A stretch of DNA of 64,000 bases. Origin: Rhabdophis nuchalis (Eukaryota; Chordata; Lepidosauria; Squamata; Natricidae). A program made the translations under genes and the position numbers. The stretch is taken from the NCBI GenBank assembly GCA_039707465.1, contig CM077647.1, positions 118,422,610 through 118,486,609 on the forward strand, in the 5' to 3' direction. The notes under the pieces were generated by a model. The model searched no databases. It was not told where the DNA came from and saw only the letters and a list, made by a program, of their open reading frames with translations. Position 1 is the stretch's first letter. Each line of letters opens with the position of its first letter. Below are positions 50,301-60,447 of the stretch, piece by piece.

Positions 50301-50746
50301 TTATTATCTTGTGCCTCGCCGTGTGTTTTGTTTCGCACCTCCCTAGCTTTACCTGCAAAATGTGCCTGCCAGCGCCTCCTCCTGGGAAAGAGCTTCTTTT
50401 TCTCCGTTTAATGAGTCAGTTCTTGGGTTCATTCTAAATGCACACATGCAGATGTGGTTTCCTGAATGTTTCTCGTAAACTATAGAATTGCCAACCTCGT
50501 GAATTTCTTGTAAGATAAAGGTTTACGTTTCTTCAGCACTTGTCAATGTGAGTTGAAAAAACTTAATCAGAAGAGTCTCAAAGTCACAGCAAGAGAGTGT
50601 CAAATCACATGGAATCACTATTCGTTTTATTTATTCATTTGAATGAAAAGTATTGGTTTATTATTTTGCTAAGCAAAAAAGGCATGGTGGAAGCTTTACC
50701 AAGTTGGATATATTGTAAATTTATACTGAATACCAAGCAAATTTAT

Positions 50747-51090
50747 TTTATTTTATTTATTTATTTTTATTTATTTATTTGATTTGTCAATCGTTTACAA
50801 GATAATAGGTATAAGAATAAACATGAGTATGAATGAAAATGCTACCAATAAATGGAGACAGCAGGCACAATGGTGTGCTTATGCACGCCCCTTACACACC
50901 TCTTAGGAATGGGGTGAGGTCAACAGTAGACAGTCTTAGGTTAAGGTTTTGAGGGTTTGATTTGTATATTATGTATATTATGCATAGTATATTTGAGGTT
51001 AAGATTTTGGGAATTTGATTTGTATATTATGTATAATACATTTGTATATTATGTATATTTGAGGATTTTATTTGTATATTATGTCAGATA
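50747..51090 (-). mobile_element. CR1/L3-type LINE 3' fragment plus TATATTATG repeats
   Basis: A T-rich tail complement followed by 'tgtcaatcgtttacaagata' and 'cttatgcacgccccttacac' is a familiar snake LINE 3' region read from the minus strand. From about 50961 it passes into imperfect 'tttgtatattatgtatatta' repeats. Confidence 0.65.
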
Positions 51091-51275
51091 AAATAGAAAC
51101 AATTGAACTTTGGGGCCACCTTATCTTGGATGTAAAATTTCAGAAGACTACTAAATGGCAGAGAAGGGCTAGTGCTCTATATCCTTTTTCCACCATCCGT
51201 AGTTTGCAACCTTGCAATGGCAGCTGCATTAAATTTTTTAACTGCGTAGTATCTTTATTAGTGACTGGGAAAGAG

Positions 51276-51532
51276 TGGTATTCAGCAGGTTCTGACCAGT
51301 TCTGGAAAACCGGTGGCAGAAATTTTGAGTATTTCAGAGAACCAGTAAATACCACCTCTGAGTTGTCCCGCCCACATCTGTTCTCTGCCTCTTGAGTCCC
51401 AGCTGATCGGGAGGGAATGGGGATTTTGCAGTAACCTTCCCCTGCCATGCCCACCAAGCCACACCGCACCCACCATACCCACCAAGCCACGCCCACAGAA
51501 CCAGTAGTAAAAAAAATTGAATCTCACCACTG
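51276..51532 (-). mobile_element. Non-autonomous hAT, CAGAGGTGG family, copy 2
   Basis: Inverted relative to copy 1: begins within 'tggtattcagcaggttctg' (first few bases lost) and ends 'aatctcaccactg'. Flanking 8-mers ggaaagag/ggcaagag match seven of eight. Confidence 0.8.
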
Positions 51533-51846
51533 GGCAAGAGTATCAATGAAGATACTTAAAAGAAGACAGAAAGTCAAGAGAGAGGCTGTGTGAGCTGTTG
51601 CCCAGAAACTGCGCTGTATTAGCTCTGATTCTATTGCCTTTGAAAAATATGCATTGAAGATATAGCATAGAAATCATGGAACAGAAACCTATGGACTACT
51701 CAGTGCCAGTTGAATTATCCTGTAAAAAATATCCAGGGTGGATGGTAGCCCTCAAGCTACTGGAAAAGAGGGTTAGCTTTTAATAGTCAGGGTTTTTATG
51801 AAGTTGTTGGAGGAAAACTTTTGGGAAGCCCAACAACTGATAGTGC

Positions 51847-52080
51847 CAGTGGTGGGTTCCCAACAATTCAGACTGATTCGGCCGAATTGGTAGTGGTTTG
51901 GCGGCCTGGGTTGCTGGAACCGGCAGTGACCTAGGCCTGCCATGCCCCTGAACTGGTTCCTTGGGAAACGCCAGAGGCACTGTCATCTTGTTTTTCAGTT
52001 CTGCAAAAGCACAGAACAATTTTAATTGCACTGTGCATGCGCGCCCAGCAAGCACACAGACTTACCGGAACTCACCCCTG
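51847..52080. mobile_element. hAT-type MITE (CAGTGGTGGGTTCC end)
   Basis: Ends 'cagtggtgggttccc' and (complement) 'caggggtgagttccgg'. Flanks gatagtgc/gatggtga match six of eight. The right edge abuts the BovB relic. Confidence 0.65.
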
Positions 52081-54118
52081 GATGGTGATCATGACAAAAG
52101 AGGTTGCCTACACTATACAAAGTTATATGAAATTGGAATATGGAATGTTAGAGACATGTCCCTTGGCTAACTCAAAATTGTAAAAAGAGAAATGATTTGA
52201 GCTAACATCCTTGGCTTCAGTGAGTTACACTGGATAGACTGGAGAATTCAAATCGCACAATTGTATGGTTTATTTTTCTGGAAACAATATCAGATGAAAA
52301 AAGAGTTTCATTCTGCGTAAGCAACAAGTGATAACATAATCACTGAATCCAAATTCAAAGCAAGCCACTCAATACCAACAAATTACAAATCTACGCCCCA
52401 ACTGAAGACTGAGATGAAATAGAACATTTTTATAATCAGCTTCAATGTACTGTCAAGCAAATAACAAAGGTTTTTTTTAAAATATACAGTGTATTATGGG
52501 CAATTTCAATGCAAAGGTAGACCAAGGAAAAGTTACAAGAATAGTAGGCAAGTTTGGGCTAGGCTAGGCAGTGGTGGGATTCACATTTTTTTACTGCCGG
52601 TTCTGTGGGCATGGCTTTGTGGGCGTGGCAGGGGAAGGATACTGCAAAATCCCCATTCCTTCCCCACTCCTGGGGGAAGATTACTGCAAAAAACCCATTC
52701 CCCACCCCACTAACCTGCTTTCCAGCTCCATTCTCCTGTTCAGGGCAACAAAAGAAGATCAGCTGGGAGGCTGGGATGCAGCAGGGGTGGGCCCGGCCTA
52801 TTTCTCCGAACTACTCAAAATTTCCACTACCGGTTCTCTAGAACTGGATGAACCAGTTCTGTCAGAACTGGATGAATACCACCTCTGAGGCTAGGTGAAT
52901 GAAACTGGTGATCGCCTAGTTCCTAGTGCAACTGTCAGGAAAATCATCTCAGCATAATGCACACATGATTTATACAACACAAGTGAGGTTTAAACACATG
53001 GACAGCACCAAATGGACAATATTGAAATCAGATAGATTATATTTTTTGACACTGGAAAGATTCAGTTAAGACACTTTCCTGGTGTTGGTTGTAGCGCACA
53101 CAATCAGTTATTAGTGGCTAAAATGAAGCTCAAACTGCAAAGTGAAAAAAGGTATTATCCCCCCAAAATCCCATTCTCACATTTACTGCCACTGCCGCTT
53201 CAGTGCTGATCTCTGGGCCATTTAGAGTTTGGATCGTTTGGTGGTAGTGGTGGCCAGGGAGTGGATGGGGAATAAGTGGCTGTTGGGGTCTTCTCATTTT
53301 CACCTTCCCCAAGTGAAGCCATCATCTGCCAACTCTTCCCCACTGCCTGCCCTCCCACTACCGCCACCGCTGAATGCTCAGAATGCCAAACAGCCTAGAA
53401 CTCAGCATGGAAGCGATGGTGATGGCGGTGGTTAGGGATGTGAGAATAGAAAGCCCCCAGCTGCCATCTCCTTATTAAAACGAGTACCAGTTAACATCAT
53501 CATTGCCCTGTGTCAAGAGATATGGACTACATGTCAAGGGCATCAGGCCTGGAAAAGATCTCTTATTCTATTAGTAAAGAAAGTCAATAGCAGGAACTTC
53601 TCCAATTATCACATGATTGCACTGATTTCTCATGCAAGCAAGAATATATTAAAAATTGTTAAATGGAGGCCACAGAATGTCATCAATCAAGAAATTCCAG
53701 ATGCACCAGCTGGCTTTAGAAAGGTGTGCGGCACTTAAATAGATGGATTATGGAAAAAACTCATGAATATCAGAAGGATCTTTATATATGCTCTTTTGAT
53801 TACAGAAAAGCTTTTGACTGTGTAGAATACAATAGACTATGGGTGGCTTTACATGATCTTGGTGTCCCAACCCACTTGATCAGACTCATCCCATCATTGT
53901 ACACTGAGCAGGAGTCAACAGTGTGAACACTTTGTGGTGGCACAGATTGATTCAGAATCACTGAAGGAGCTAAACAGGGAAGTATTTTATCACCTTTTTT
54001 GCTCAATATGTATGTTGAAGAAACAGACAGTTCCAGAAATTGTCTGATGTTGGAGTGAAGATCGGGGGGAAGAACCATAAATAATTTGAGGTACGCAGAT
54101 GATACAACCTCTTCAAGA
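52081..54118 (+). mobile_element. BovB (RTE clade) LINE relic
   Basis: Degraded BovB ORF in broken frames: endonuclease start 'IGIWNVRDM' near 52131, 'GKFGLG' near 52550, 'NQIDYIF' near 53027, 'SHASKNILKIV' and 'VINQEIPDAPAGFRK' at 53628-53725, motif A 'DYRKAFDCVE' near 53796, and the catalytic box LRYADDTT at about 54083-54106. Many stops and frameshifts. It is interrupted by a hAT element (52569-52887) and probably by a second insertion (about 53165-53450). The 3' part and tail are absent. Confidence 0.85.
52569..52887 (+). mobile_element. Non-autonomous hAT, CAGTGGTGGG/CAGAGGTGG family, copy 3
   Basis: Nested in BovB. Starts 'cagtggtgggattc', ends 'gaataccacctctg', with a perfect 8-bp duplication aggctagg (52561-52568 and 52888-52895). 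Confidence 0.88.
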
Positions 54119-54797
54119 CCTCTTTCACCTCTATTTTTTTTTACTGTATAAAAATAAATATTTATGCAATCTAAACAATATTTTTCAAAAGACTCAGGCA
54201 TGTTAGGCGCTATTGGAATGTTTCCCAGAAAGCAATAAAAATTTTCATGACTACTTCCACAGGCAAATAATTGAAATATAAATCTATTGTTTCACATTAA
54301 GTGCAAATAAATAGTCAGAAAAATAAATAAGTAGGGGGATGTGCTATTGTGGGAAACGCCACAATAGTGGTTAAAAAATGCATGGGCATTGAACAAGTGT
54401 TGATTGGATACTGTTATGATAAAAAAAGTGTACTGGGGTGACTTCTGATTTTAAATGGATATAATTTTTTCATATCCTGCCATGTAATATGTTCATACTA
54501 TTTAAATATAGAGGCAATATTGACAATACTGTATGGATTGTTGTCTCATTTCCTTCCCTATTGTGAAACACTTTGTTTATCCATTCAATAACTTATTGTC
54601 CACTGTACAGATGTTCTGGCACATATTGTCATATTATGTTTCTTATTGTTGCAGTGGCATGACCTGTACAGTCAAACAAGAGAAAAAGGCAAATTCTCTT
54701 TTGCTCTTTTCATTAGCTATAAGTATATTATACTAGCGGTATTATTTTGTGCCTCTCAATGTTTTCTGAAATCTGGTATTGTGCATTTGGAATTACA
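54119..54797. other. Intergenic DNA, nothing recognised
   Basis: AT-rich DNA between the BovB relic and the long inverted repeat; no gene or repeat identified. Confidence 0.4.
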
Positions 54798-55045
54798 TTA
54801 TATGTGTGTGTGTGTGTTAGCTTTATGAGCTGATCAATAAATAAATCAGAGAGACTAGTATAGATCTATTTTGAGCTTTTTAGCTCTCATCTGCTAGCCA
54901 TACCCTTATTGGGATTCGAACTGGGGCATTAATCCCAGTAAGGGTATGGCTAGCTGATGAGAGCTAAAAAGCTCAAAATAGACCTATACTAGTCTCTGAT
55001 TTATTTATTGATCAGCTCATAAAATTAACACACATATTAAAAAAA
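54798..55045. repeat. Long inverted repeat (foldback element)
   Basis: The core 54822-55023 starts TTTATGAGCTGATC and ends GATCAGCTCATAAA. Its arms of about 90 bp include 'gagctttttagctctcatc', 'tgctagccatacccttat' and 'actagtatag' with their complements. The loop is a short 'cgaactggggcattaat'. Symmetry continues outward into TG/CA runs of unequal length. No target duplication was identified. Confidence 0.85.
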
Positions 55046-55261
55046 CCACACAACGGAATTAATGGCTTTCTGTCTAGATGGTCTCTGATGATGAGCCGAA
55101 AGGCAGAAAAGGAAACAGTATGTTTCCTCCCTTAATTGGGGCCCTAACAGGGTGTTGTGGAATAATTATAGATATAGATATATGTCATTTCCTTAATGCC
55201 ATCACTCTGCTTAATTCTCACAACACTCAATAATTTACTAAGACTGTATTAATATTATTCT

Positions 55262-55545
55262 TTTCTTTCTTCCTAGTATCTATCTCTCCTCACTTATGAC
55301 TATAACCATGTTGCTTGTATCTTTCAATTTATATTGTTTTTATTTGTTTCTTAGTATGGTTTGATAGCTTATTAGTAACTTTGACTATCACTGTTGTATT
55401 TTTTTATTCTTGATGAATGTATTTTATTCTCCTGATGTACACTGAGAGCATGTGCACCAGAGACAGGTTCCTTGTGTATCCAATCACACTTGGCCAATAA
55501 AGAATTCTATTCTATTCTATTCTATTCTATTCTATTCTATTCTGT
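55262..55545 (+). mobile_element. Snake CR1/L3-type LINE 3' UTR ending in (ATTCT)n
   Basis: 'gtgcaccagagacaggttcc', 'tccaatcacacttggccaat' and AATAAAGAATTCT lead into an (ATTCT)n microsatellite at about 55505-55541. The tail and the microsatellite are contiguous, as described for microsatellite-seeding LINEs in snakes. Confidence 0.75.
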
Positions 55546-56041
55546 GAAGAAATAATGCAAAGTTTTGAATATTCTTAAATACCCCTATGTTGGTATAGAT
55601 GTATATAGGATGTATACAAGTCTTTTAAACAGTTTATTATATAAATTACATTAAATGTTCAAATTGGATGTCTTTCTTCTAAGACACTTTTTTACTCATT
55701 TGACTCATGATATTTGAACATTCTTGAGTTTAATATCACTTTCACTGAAAAAAACACAAGAAAACGTTTATTTTTTTGTTTGAAAAAGTTTTATTGGTTT
55801 TAACAATTTATAGCAGGAAAGGGGTAAATAAGGTATTAGATAATATTTTGGAGCTTCCACATCGGGTTTGATGACCGCCTCTGAGTCTTCATACATATTC
55901 CATTTAAAAAATAATAAAAGGAAGGGGTACATACATTTTAAACATTCAATTACTTTGTACTATTGACATCCGTACAGGAATTACCATCATAAAAAAAAAA
56001 TATATATATAACAAATTATTTTTGCGATCTGAGCCTCTTTG

Positions 56042-57445
56042 CTATAGTCTCTTCCTCCCCCCCCCACCAGCAGGCGGACCCGTGGCCCCTCCCGTTCCCA
56101 TCTCATCATCATCCAGGATTGAGGAGTGTTTTTTAAGAAAGTTCTGCGCCTCTTCATCTGTTTTGATTCTAACTCTTCCTCCCTCCCAGAATACCAGCAT
56201 CCCTTCCGGCATCAACCACTTGAACCACACCCCCTTTTTGAATAATTTTTTTGTTAAGAAGGAATAATTCCTTCTTATATCTCGTATTTTCTTTGGGATC
56301 TGCTTCAATATGGCCACCTCGTTTTGCTGATACATCAAAGGGCCCCCTCTTTGCGCTCTCAGTATCTCATCCCTCGTTGACCTTCTTATAAATTTAATAT
56401 GTATCTCTCTGGGTACCTCATTTATTCTGGCAAATGCTGAATTAATTCTATAAATCAAATCAATATCCCCCCAAATAAATTCCTTATCTTTCTTAATATA
56501 ATCCGCTAACATAGTTTAAAAAAAATATTTATATTTATATCCCGCCCTTCTCCGTAGAGGACCCAGGGTGGCGCACAGGAAATTAAAAAAAACATATAAA
56601 GTACAAAGATAAATACATAATTTAAAATATAAATTAAACTGTCTTGTCCTATGCGAAAAGCCAAATTTTAAAATACCCATTTTAAAATTTTCTAAAATGT
56701 CCCCGTGGGAGGTTAGGCTAGGCCGGCTTGTTGAAACAGGTATGTCTTTAGACATTGGCGGAAGAGGCGGAGGTCGGTGATGGTGCGTAATTCGGGGGGT
56801 AGGTCGTTCCAAAGGGCTGGGCCCGCCACAGAGAAGGCTCTTCCCCTGGGTGTTGCCAGTCGGCATTGTCCGGCCAACGGCACCCTGAGAAGGCCCTCTC
56901 TGTGGGAGCGTATCGGTCTAAGGGATGTATGGGGCAAGAGGCGGTCTCGCATATAACTAGGCCCCGAGCCATGGAGCGCTTTAAAGATGGTCGTCAAGAG
57001 TAGCCATCAACTCTTTTAAATTTTCATTCGGTAATTCTGGAACATTCTGAAATCTTAAAAAGAATGACATGCGTTCAAAATCAATTTTAGACATTTGACC
57101 AGTAATATCTGTAAGTTCTTTCTTAAAGTCTTTTATCTCTTCCTTCATCTCAACCGCCCCCCCTTCCAGCCCCACAATTTTTTGTTTATTATTTGTTATT
57201 TCTCTTTGCGCCTCCAATAATTCCAATCTTGTGCTTAAATTGCCTTTCCGAATTTGTTGCATTTCATTCATTATTCTTTGAAACATCTCCTCTACGTTTA
57301 ATGGCTGAGGGCTTGGTGACTTAGGATCCTCTACTTCTGTTTCCTTCTGTAACAAAGCTGAAATCTTTGGTTGTGAGGATGGGCTGGGTTTTGTAGATGC
57401 TGGAGCAGAGCTTGGTTTCCTAGATGGGGGTTTCCTCGATGCCAT
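56042..57445 (-). pseudogene. L1 ORF1 protein gene, split by a LINE insertion
   Basis: L1 ORF1p is an RNA-binding chaperone that coats L1 RNA. Segment 57445-56999 encodes a Pro/Ser/Lys-rich N-terminus, a coiled coil (about 50-125) and the start of the RRM ('MSFFLRFQNVPELPNENLKE'). Segment 56512-56042 encodes the rest of the RRM/C-terminal domain ('REIHIKFIRRSTRDEILRAQ', 'VWFKWLMPEGMLVFWEGGRV'). The two parts are in phase once the intervening LINE and one copy of a 3-bp ACT repeat are discounted, about 305 codons in total without internal stops. The start is ATG 57445. As it stands the frame runs into the insertion and stops. Confidence 0.85.
56516..56998 (-). mobile_element. L2/CR1-group LINE 3' fragment inside L1 ORF1
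   Basis: Encodes the ORF2 C-terminus ('FKALHGSGPSYMRDRLLPHT', 'GQCRLATPRGRAFSVAGPAL') followed by the family 3' UTR and an AT-rich tail at 56516-56540. ACT occurs on both sides (57001-56999 and 56515-56513), a possible 3-bp target duplication. Confidence 0.85.
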
Positions 57446-58264
57446 AATTTAAGTTTTAAGTGTTGGTGCGTAGAGAAGAAGGAAAGAAAAATAAATGGCG
57501 CTGTTGGGCGGGCAGTCTGTGAAGTCCGAGACAAAAGCAGCTGTAGTTCAAATTAAATTTACAACGTCCAGAGAGAAAAAGGAAAAGAGGAAAAAACTTT
57601 CCAAACAAAAGCAGAAGGTTTCACGAAGGGGGAGAGCACCGAAAGACACCAGAGCAGGTCCTTTTCTTATATATTTTGAAATTAGCCTAATTTTGTTGAA
57701 ATAGAGGAATGCTTATTTCCAAGAAAGAAAAGTTCCGTCCTGGGAACAAAGAGAACGCCATCTTTCCGCCTTGCCGGCAGGGTGCACAAAGCAAAAGTGG
57801 AAACAATCAATTTAAAATGTAGCAAGGCTCAGGATACATTGTCTAACAGCAATCCCTTAGTTAACAAGAAACTTCCTTTTTCAATAAATCCAACGGAAGT
57901 CACTTTCATTCTCTCCGCATCGCAGGACTCTTTATCCAATGCCGCTTTAGTTCCAGGGGGGTTGTTTCCAATTCCCCAAGAAAACGTTTATTATAACCTA
58001 CATATATTCATACATGTATAACATTCTTTTCCAATCAGATGAAGTCTTCTTCCATATTTGTTGACATAGAGCCTTTAATCCATAGATTGCTTCTTCTTTG
58101 AAGCTTCAAAGTAGCATTTCATCTGTGCCTGCTGCTTTCCTATGACAGTTGATATATTGCCTTTTATATCTCTTTCTTTTCTATTGTAACTGGCTCTACT
58201 GCTATTTTCCTACAAATATTTATATTATTATATTATTCTGCTTGTAAAGGATTGTGAAATATTT

Positions 58265-58345
58265 TTCTTTTTTTAACTATAACTTTTATTGAAATCTTTA
58301 AAAAAGAAGATTAAAAACTAGTGCAAACGAATGTAAAGTAAAAAA
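58265..58345 (-). mobile_element. Possible L1-like 3' end
   Basis: Minus strand reads 'gatttcaataaaagttatag' and then an A-rich run, resembling an L1 3' terminus with AATAAA. Too short for a firm call. Confidence 0.3.
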
Positions 58346-58375
58346 GCAAAAAAAAAAAAAAAGCAAAAGCAAAAA

Positions 58376-58618
58376 GAGCCAATCTTGGTCTAGGGGTCAG
58401 GTACCAGGCTAAACAGCAGGATGCTGTGAGTTCAAATGCTACCTTAGCCATGAAAACCAACTGGGTAACTTTGGGCCAATCACTCTCTCTCAACCCAATT
58501 CACCTCACAGGATTGTTTTTGTGAGGAAAAATAGTAGGAGAAAGAAGTGTTCTTTATCTCCTGGAGTTATTTGTAAAAATAATAAAGGCAGGATATATAT
58601 AAGTTGAAGAAAAGAAAA
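58376..58618 (+). mobile_element. Sauria SINE
   Basis: tRNA-like head ('gagccaatcttggtctaggg' with a B-box-like 'tgtgagttcaaatgc'), then 'aactgggtaactttgggcca', 'caattcacctcacaggattg' and the tail region 'ataataaaggcaggatat'. The tail resembles LINE-derived SINE tails of lizards and snakes. Confidence 0.8.
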
Positions 58619-60260
58619 GAAAGAAACAAAAGATTGGCTTCCTATATTCTTCATAGCAGTTGTAAGCACACTTCCATTTTCGTATAATACTTCCCTCTCT
58701 TGTGTTTAATTTTCCTATGATTTTTCTCTGAGCTTCGTAAAATATATTTTAACTTCTTATGTTACTATTTTCCACTCTTTGTTAATTTTATTGATTTAAA
58801 TATTTGGTCTTGTGATTTCTTACTTCACATTGAAAACTGTGTTCATTGTCTGCATCCTTCTAAGTGGACAAAAATCTCATTCTTTGTTTTTCCATGACTA
58901 TTATAATAAATCATTCTGAAAGCCAGATAAATATGGGTCACAACTGGGAGAGAAATGCATTTGGCCTCAAGATGGTGCTGCTTCCCTGTATGGACAAAAT
59001 CCATTTGTAAAATAGAGTGTGACAAAGTATATGAATGAAAATCTTACCTTTGACTGGATGTATGCTGGATTCAGTGGAATTCAACATCTGAACTGGGAAT
59101 CATTCTTAAAAATGGAATCCCTCATGTGTTTGCACTGCATTTGGATGGAAGCTGTAGAAGTTTGTACAAGTAAAAAACCGTGAAACCTCTTCTGCTTATA
59201 TTCATTTAGAGTGTGCTGGAAGAAATGGATTTTTATCCCTTTAAAAGGTGAAATAATGGATAGGACCTCTCTTCAAGTGACTCAATTAGAGGGATGTGTG
59301 CATGTCTGTGTGTTGGGTGGAGGGATATATAGCACTTTCTGATTTGGGGGTCCTCATTTTTGCCCTGTATGGTGTTGCTACGTGTGGCAGTTCTCTTGTC
59401 ATTTCTTCCTACCTGTGGTTGGATTCATGCTACCTAGTAGTATATAAGCCATGATTTATTGTATTTTACATAGTCGCCCAACATATTGTATCACATGTTA
59501 ATTTTATTGGTTGCCTTCAGACAATATTCCAAGATACAAAGTAAGCAACCTTGGTGCAATATTTTTCAAATTGGAAAACCATGCATCTTAAAGTTACAAA
59601 GTTTGAAAAACACTGGTCTAATATGAAGTGGGAATCCAATCCATGTTTTTCATGAGTCTTTTTGAATGTGTCACTCAACTAAGACATGTTTACTCCATGA
59701 ACTATATTTTCTGTATTGTAAACAGTGCCATCTTTTTAAACCACAACTCCCTTTCTTCCAGGTCTGCGCTACAGCCTTATTTCCCATATTGGGATGTTTT
59801 ATGAAGAGGAAAGTTCGTTGAAGTGGAAACGGGGTAAGTGGGGGCCATCCTGCAGTTTACAGTACTTCTGGAATAATCTCCCCCGACCCCATTTTATAAA
59901 TATAATACAAAAAATTGCAAATGTTGTATAGTAGGGTGCAAATCAACCAGAAACTGTTTAGTTACTTCTTCCCCGAAGTTGCCCTCCCTGCTCCTCGAAA
60001 TTCGAGAGGGCTATTCCTTGGGATGATGTCGGGGCGCGCACCATCTATCTTCCCAGCTAAGGAAGGTTAAGAGTCGGGACTCGGATCCTCCAGGCAGACA
60101 GCCGAAGGGCGGGAAAGAGTTAAACCTCTCGCCTCAGCTGTAATTTGAGAATTCCTGGCAAGCTCTGCTTCTCCAATCTGCGCGCGGCAGCAGCGAGTCA
60201 CAAAGGAGGCTGGACAAGCAGAACTTCAATCCTGGAGGGTAGGGCTGCCCTGCAAGTGGG
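58619..60260. other. PLCD3 5' flank, mostly unremarkable
   Basis: AT-rich until about 59960, then clearly GC/CpG-richer towards the PLCD3 exon. No other gene is recognised. Confidence 0.45.
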
Positions 60261-60326
60261 CTACAAGACGATAAAAGGGCTTCCTCAGCCCCAAACGAGA
60301 GGATAGGGGAGCCGGTAAGCTCAGCC
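60261..60326 (+). promoter_or_regulatory. PLCD3: PLCD3 core promoter and 5' UTR (candidate)
   Basis: ATAAAAG at 60271-60277 could act as a TATA-like element in a CpG-enriched context (59980-60500), placing a start site near 60300, shortly before the ATG at 60327. Confidence 0.4.
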
Positions 60327-60447
60327 ATGTTTTGCGGAAAATGGAAAAAGTCCCGCTTGGAAAGTTGTCACCACCAGCAGCAGCTTTCTGCCCATCATCA
60401 TGGAGGAACTACCAAATCCTCGGGGCACCGCACGTTCAAAAAATTGG
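60327..60447 (+). CDS. PLCD3: PLCD3 first coding exon (phospholipase C delta 3)
   Basis: Encodes 40 residues plus one base. It starts MFCGKWKK, is His/Gln-rich in the middle (14-25), and ends GHRTFKKL before a consensus donor G|GTAAGT at 60448. The cysteine-basic start and the 'TFKKLG' end correspond to the N-terminus of PLC-delta-3, ahead of the PH domain. PLC-delta-3 hydrolyses PIP2 to IP3 and diacylglycerol in a calcium-dependent way. Being short and low in complexity, the exon alone is modest evidence; the position and divergent orientation next to ACBD4, as in mammals, makes the call much stronger. PH, EF-hand, catalytic X/Y and C2 exons must lie beyond 64000. Confidence 0.82.

Larger units (their letters stand above)
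55771..57976 (-). mobile_element. ORF1-only L1 retrotransposon (HAL1-like), complete with target duplication
   Basis: Minus-strand element: 5' UTR (57976-57446, starting GGGGAATTGG), ORF1 (57445-56042, interrupted), 271-bp 3' UTR with AATAAA near 55795, and a short A-rich tail at 55771-55777. Identical flanks CAAGAAAACGTTTA lie at 55757-55770 and 57977-57990, as expected for L1 target-primed insertion. ORF2 (endonuclease/RT) is absent, so movement would have depended on enzymes from a full L1. A later L2-type LINE fragment (56516-56998) splits ORF1. Confidence 0.85.

Noticed and set aside
53726..53926. BovB RT-like ORF as a gene
   Set aside because: A short open remnant within a multiply broken element.
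54838..54930. Possible tRNA gene at the 'gggattcgaac' centre of the long inverted repeat
   Set aside because: No acceptor stem or D-arm can be drawn; the motif is part of the palindrome loop.
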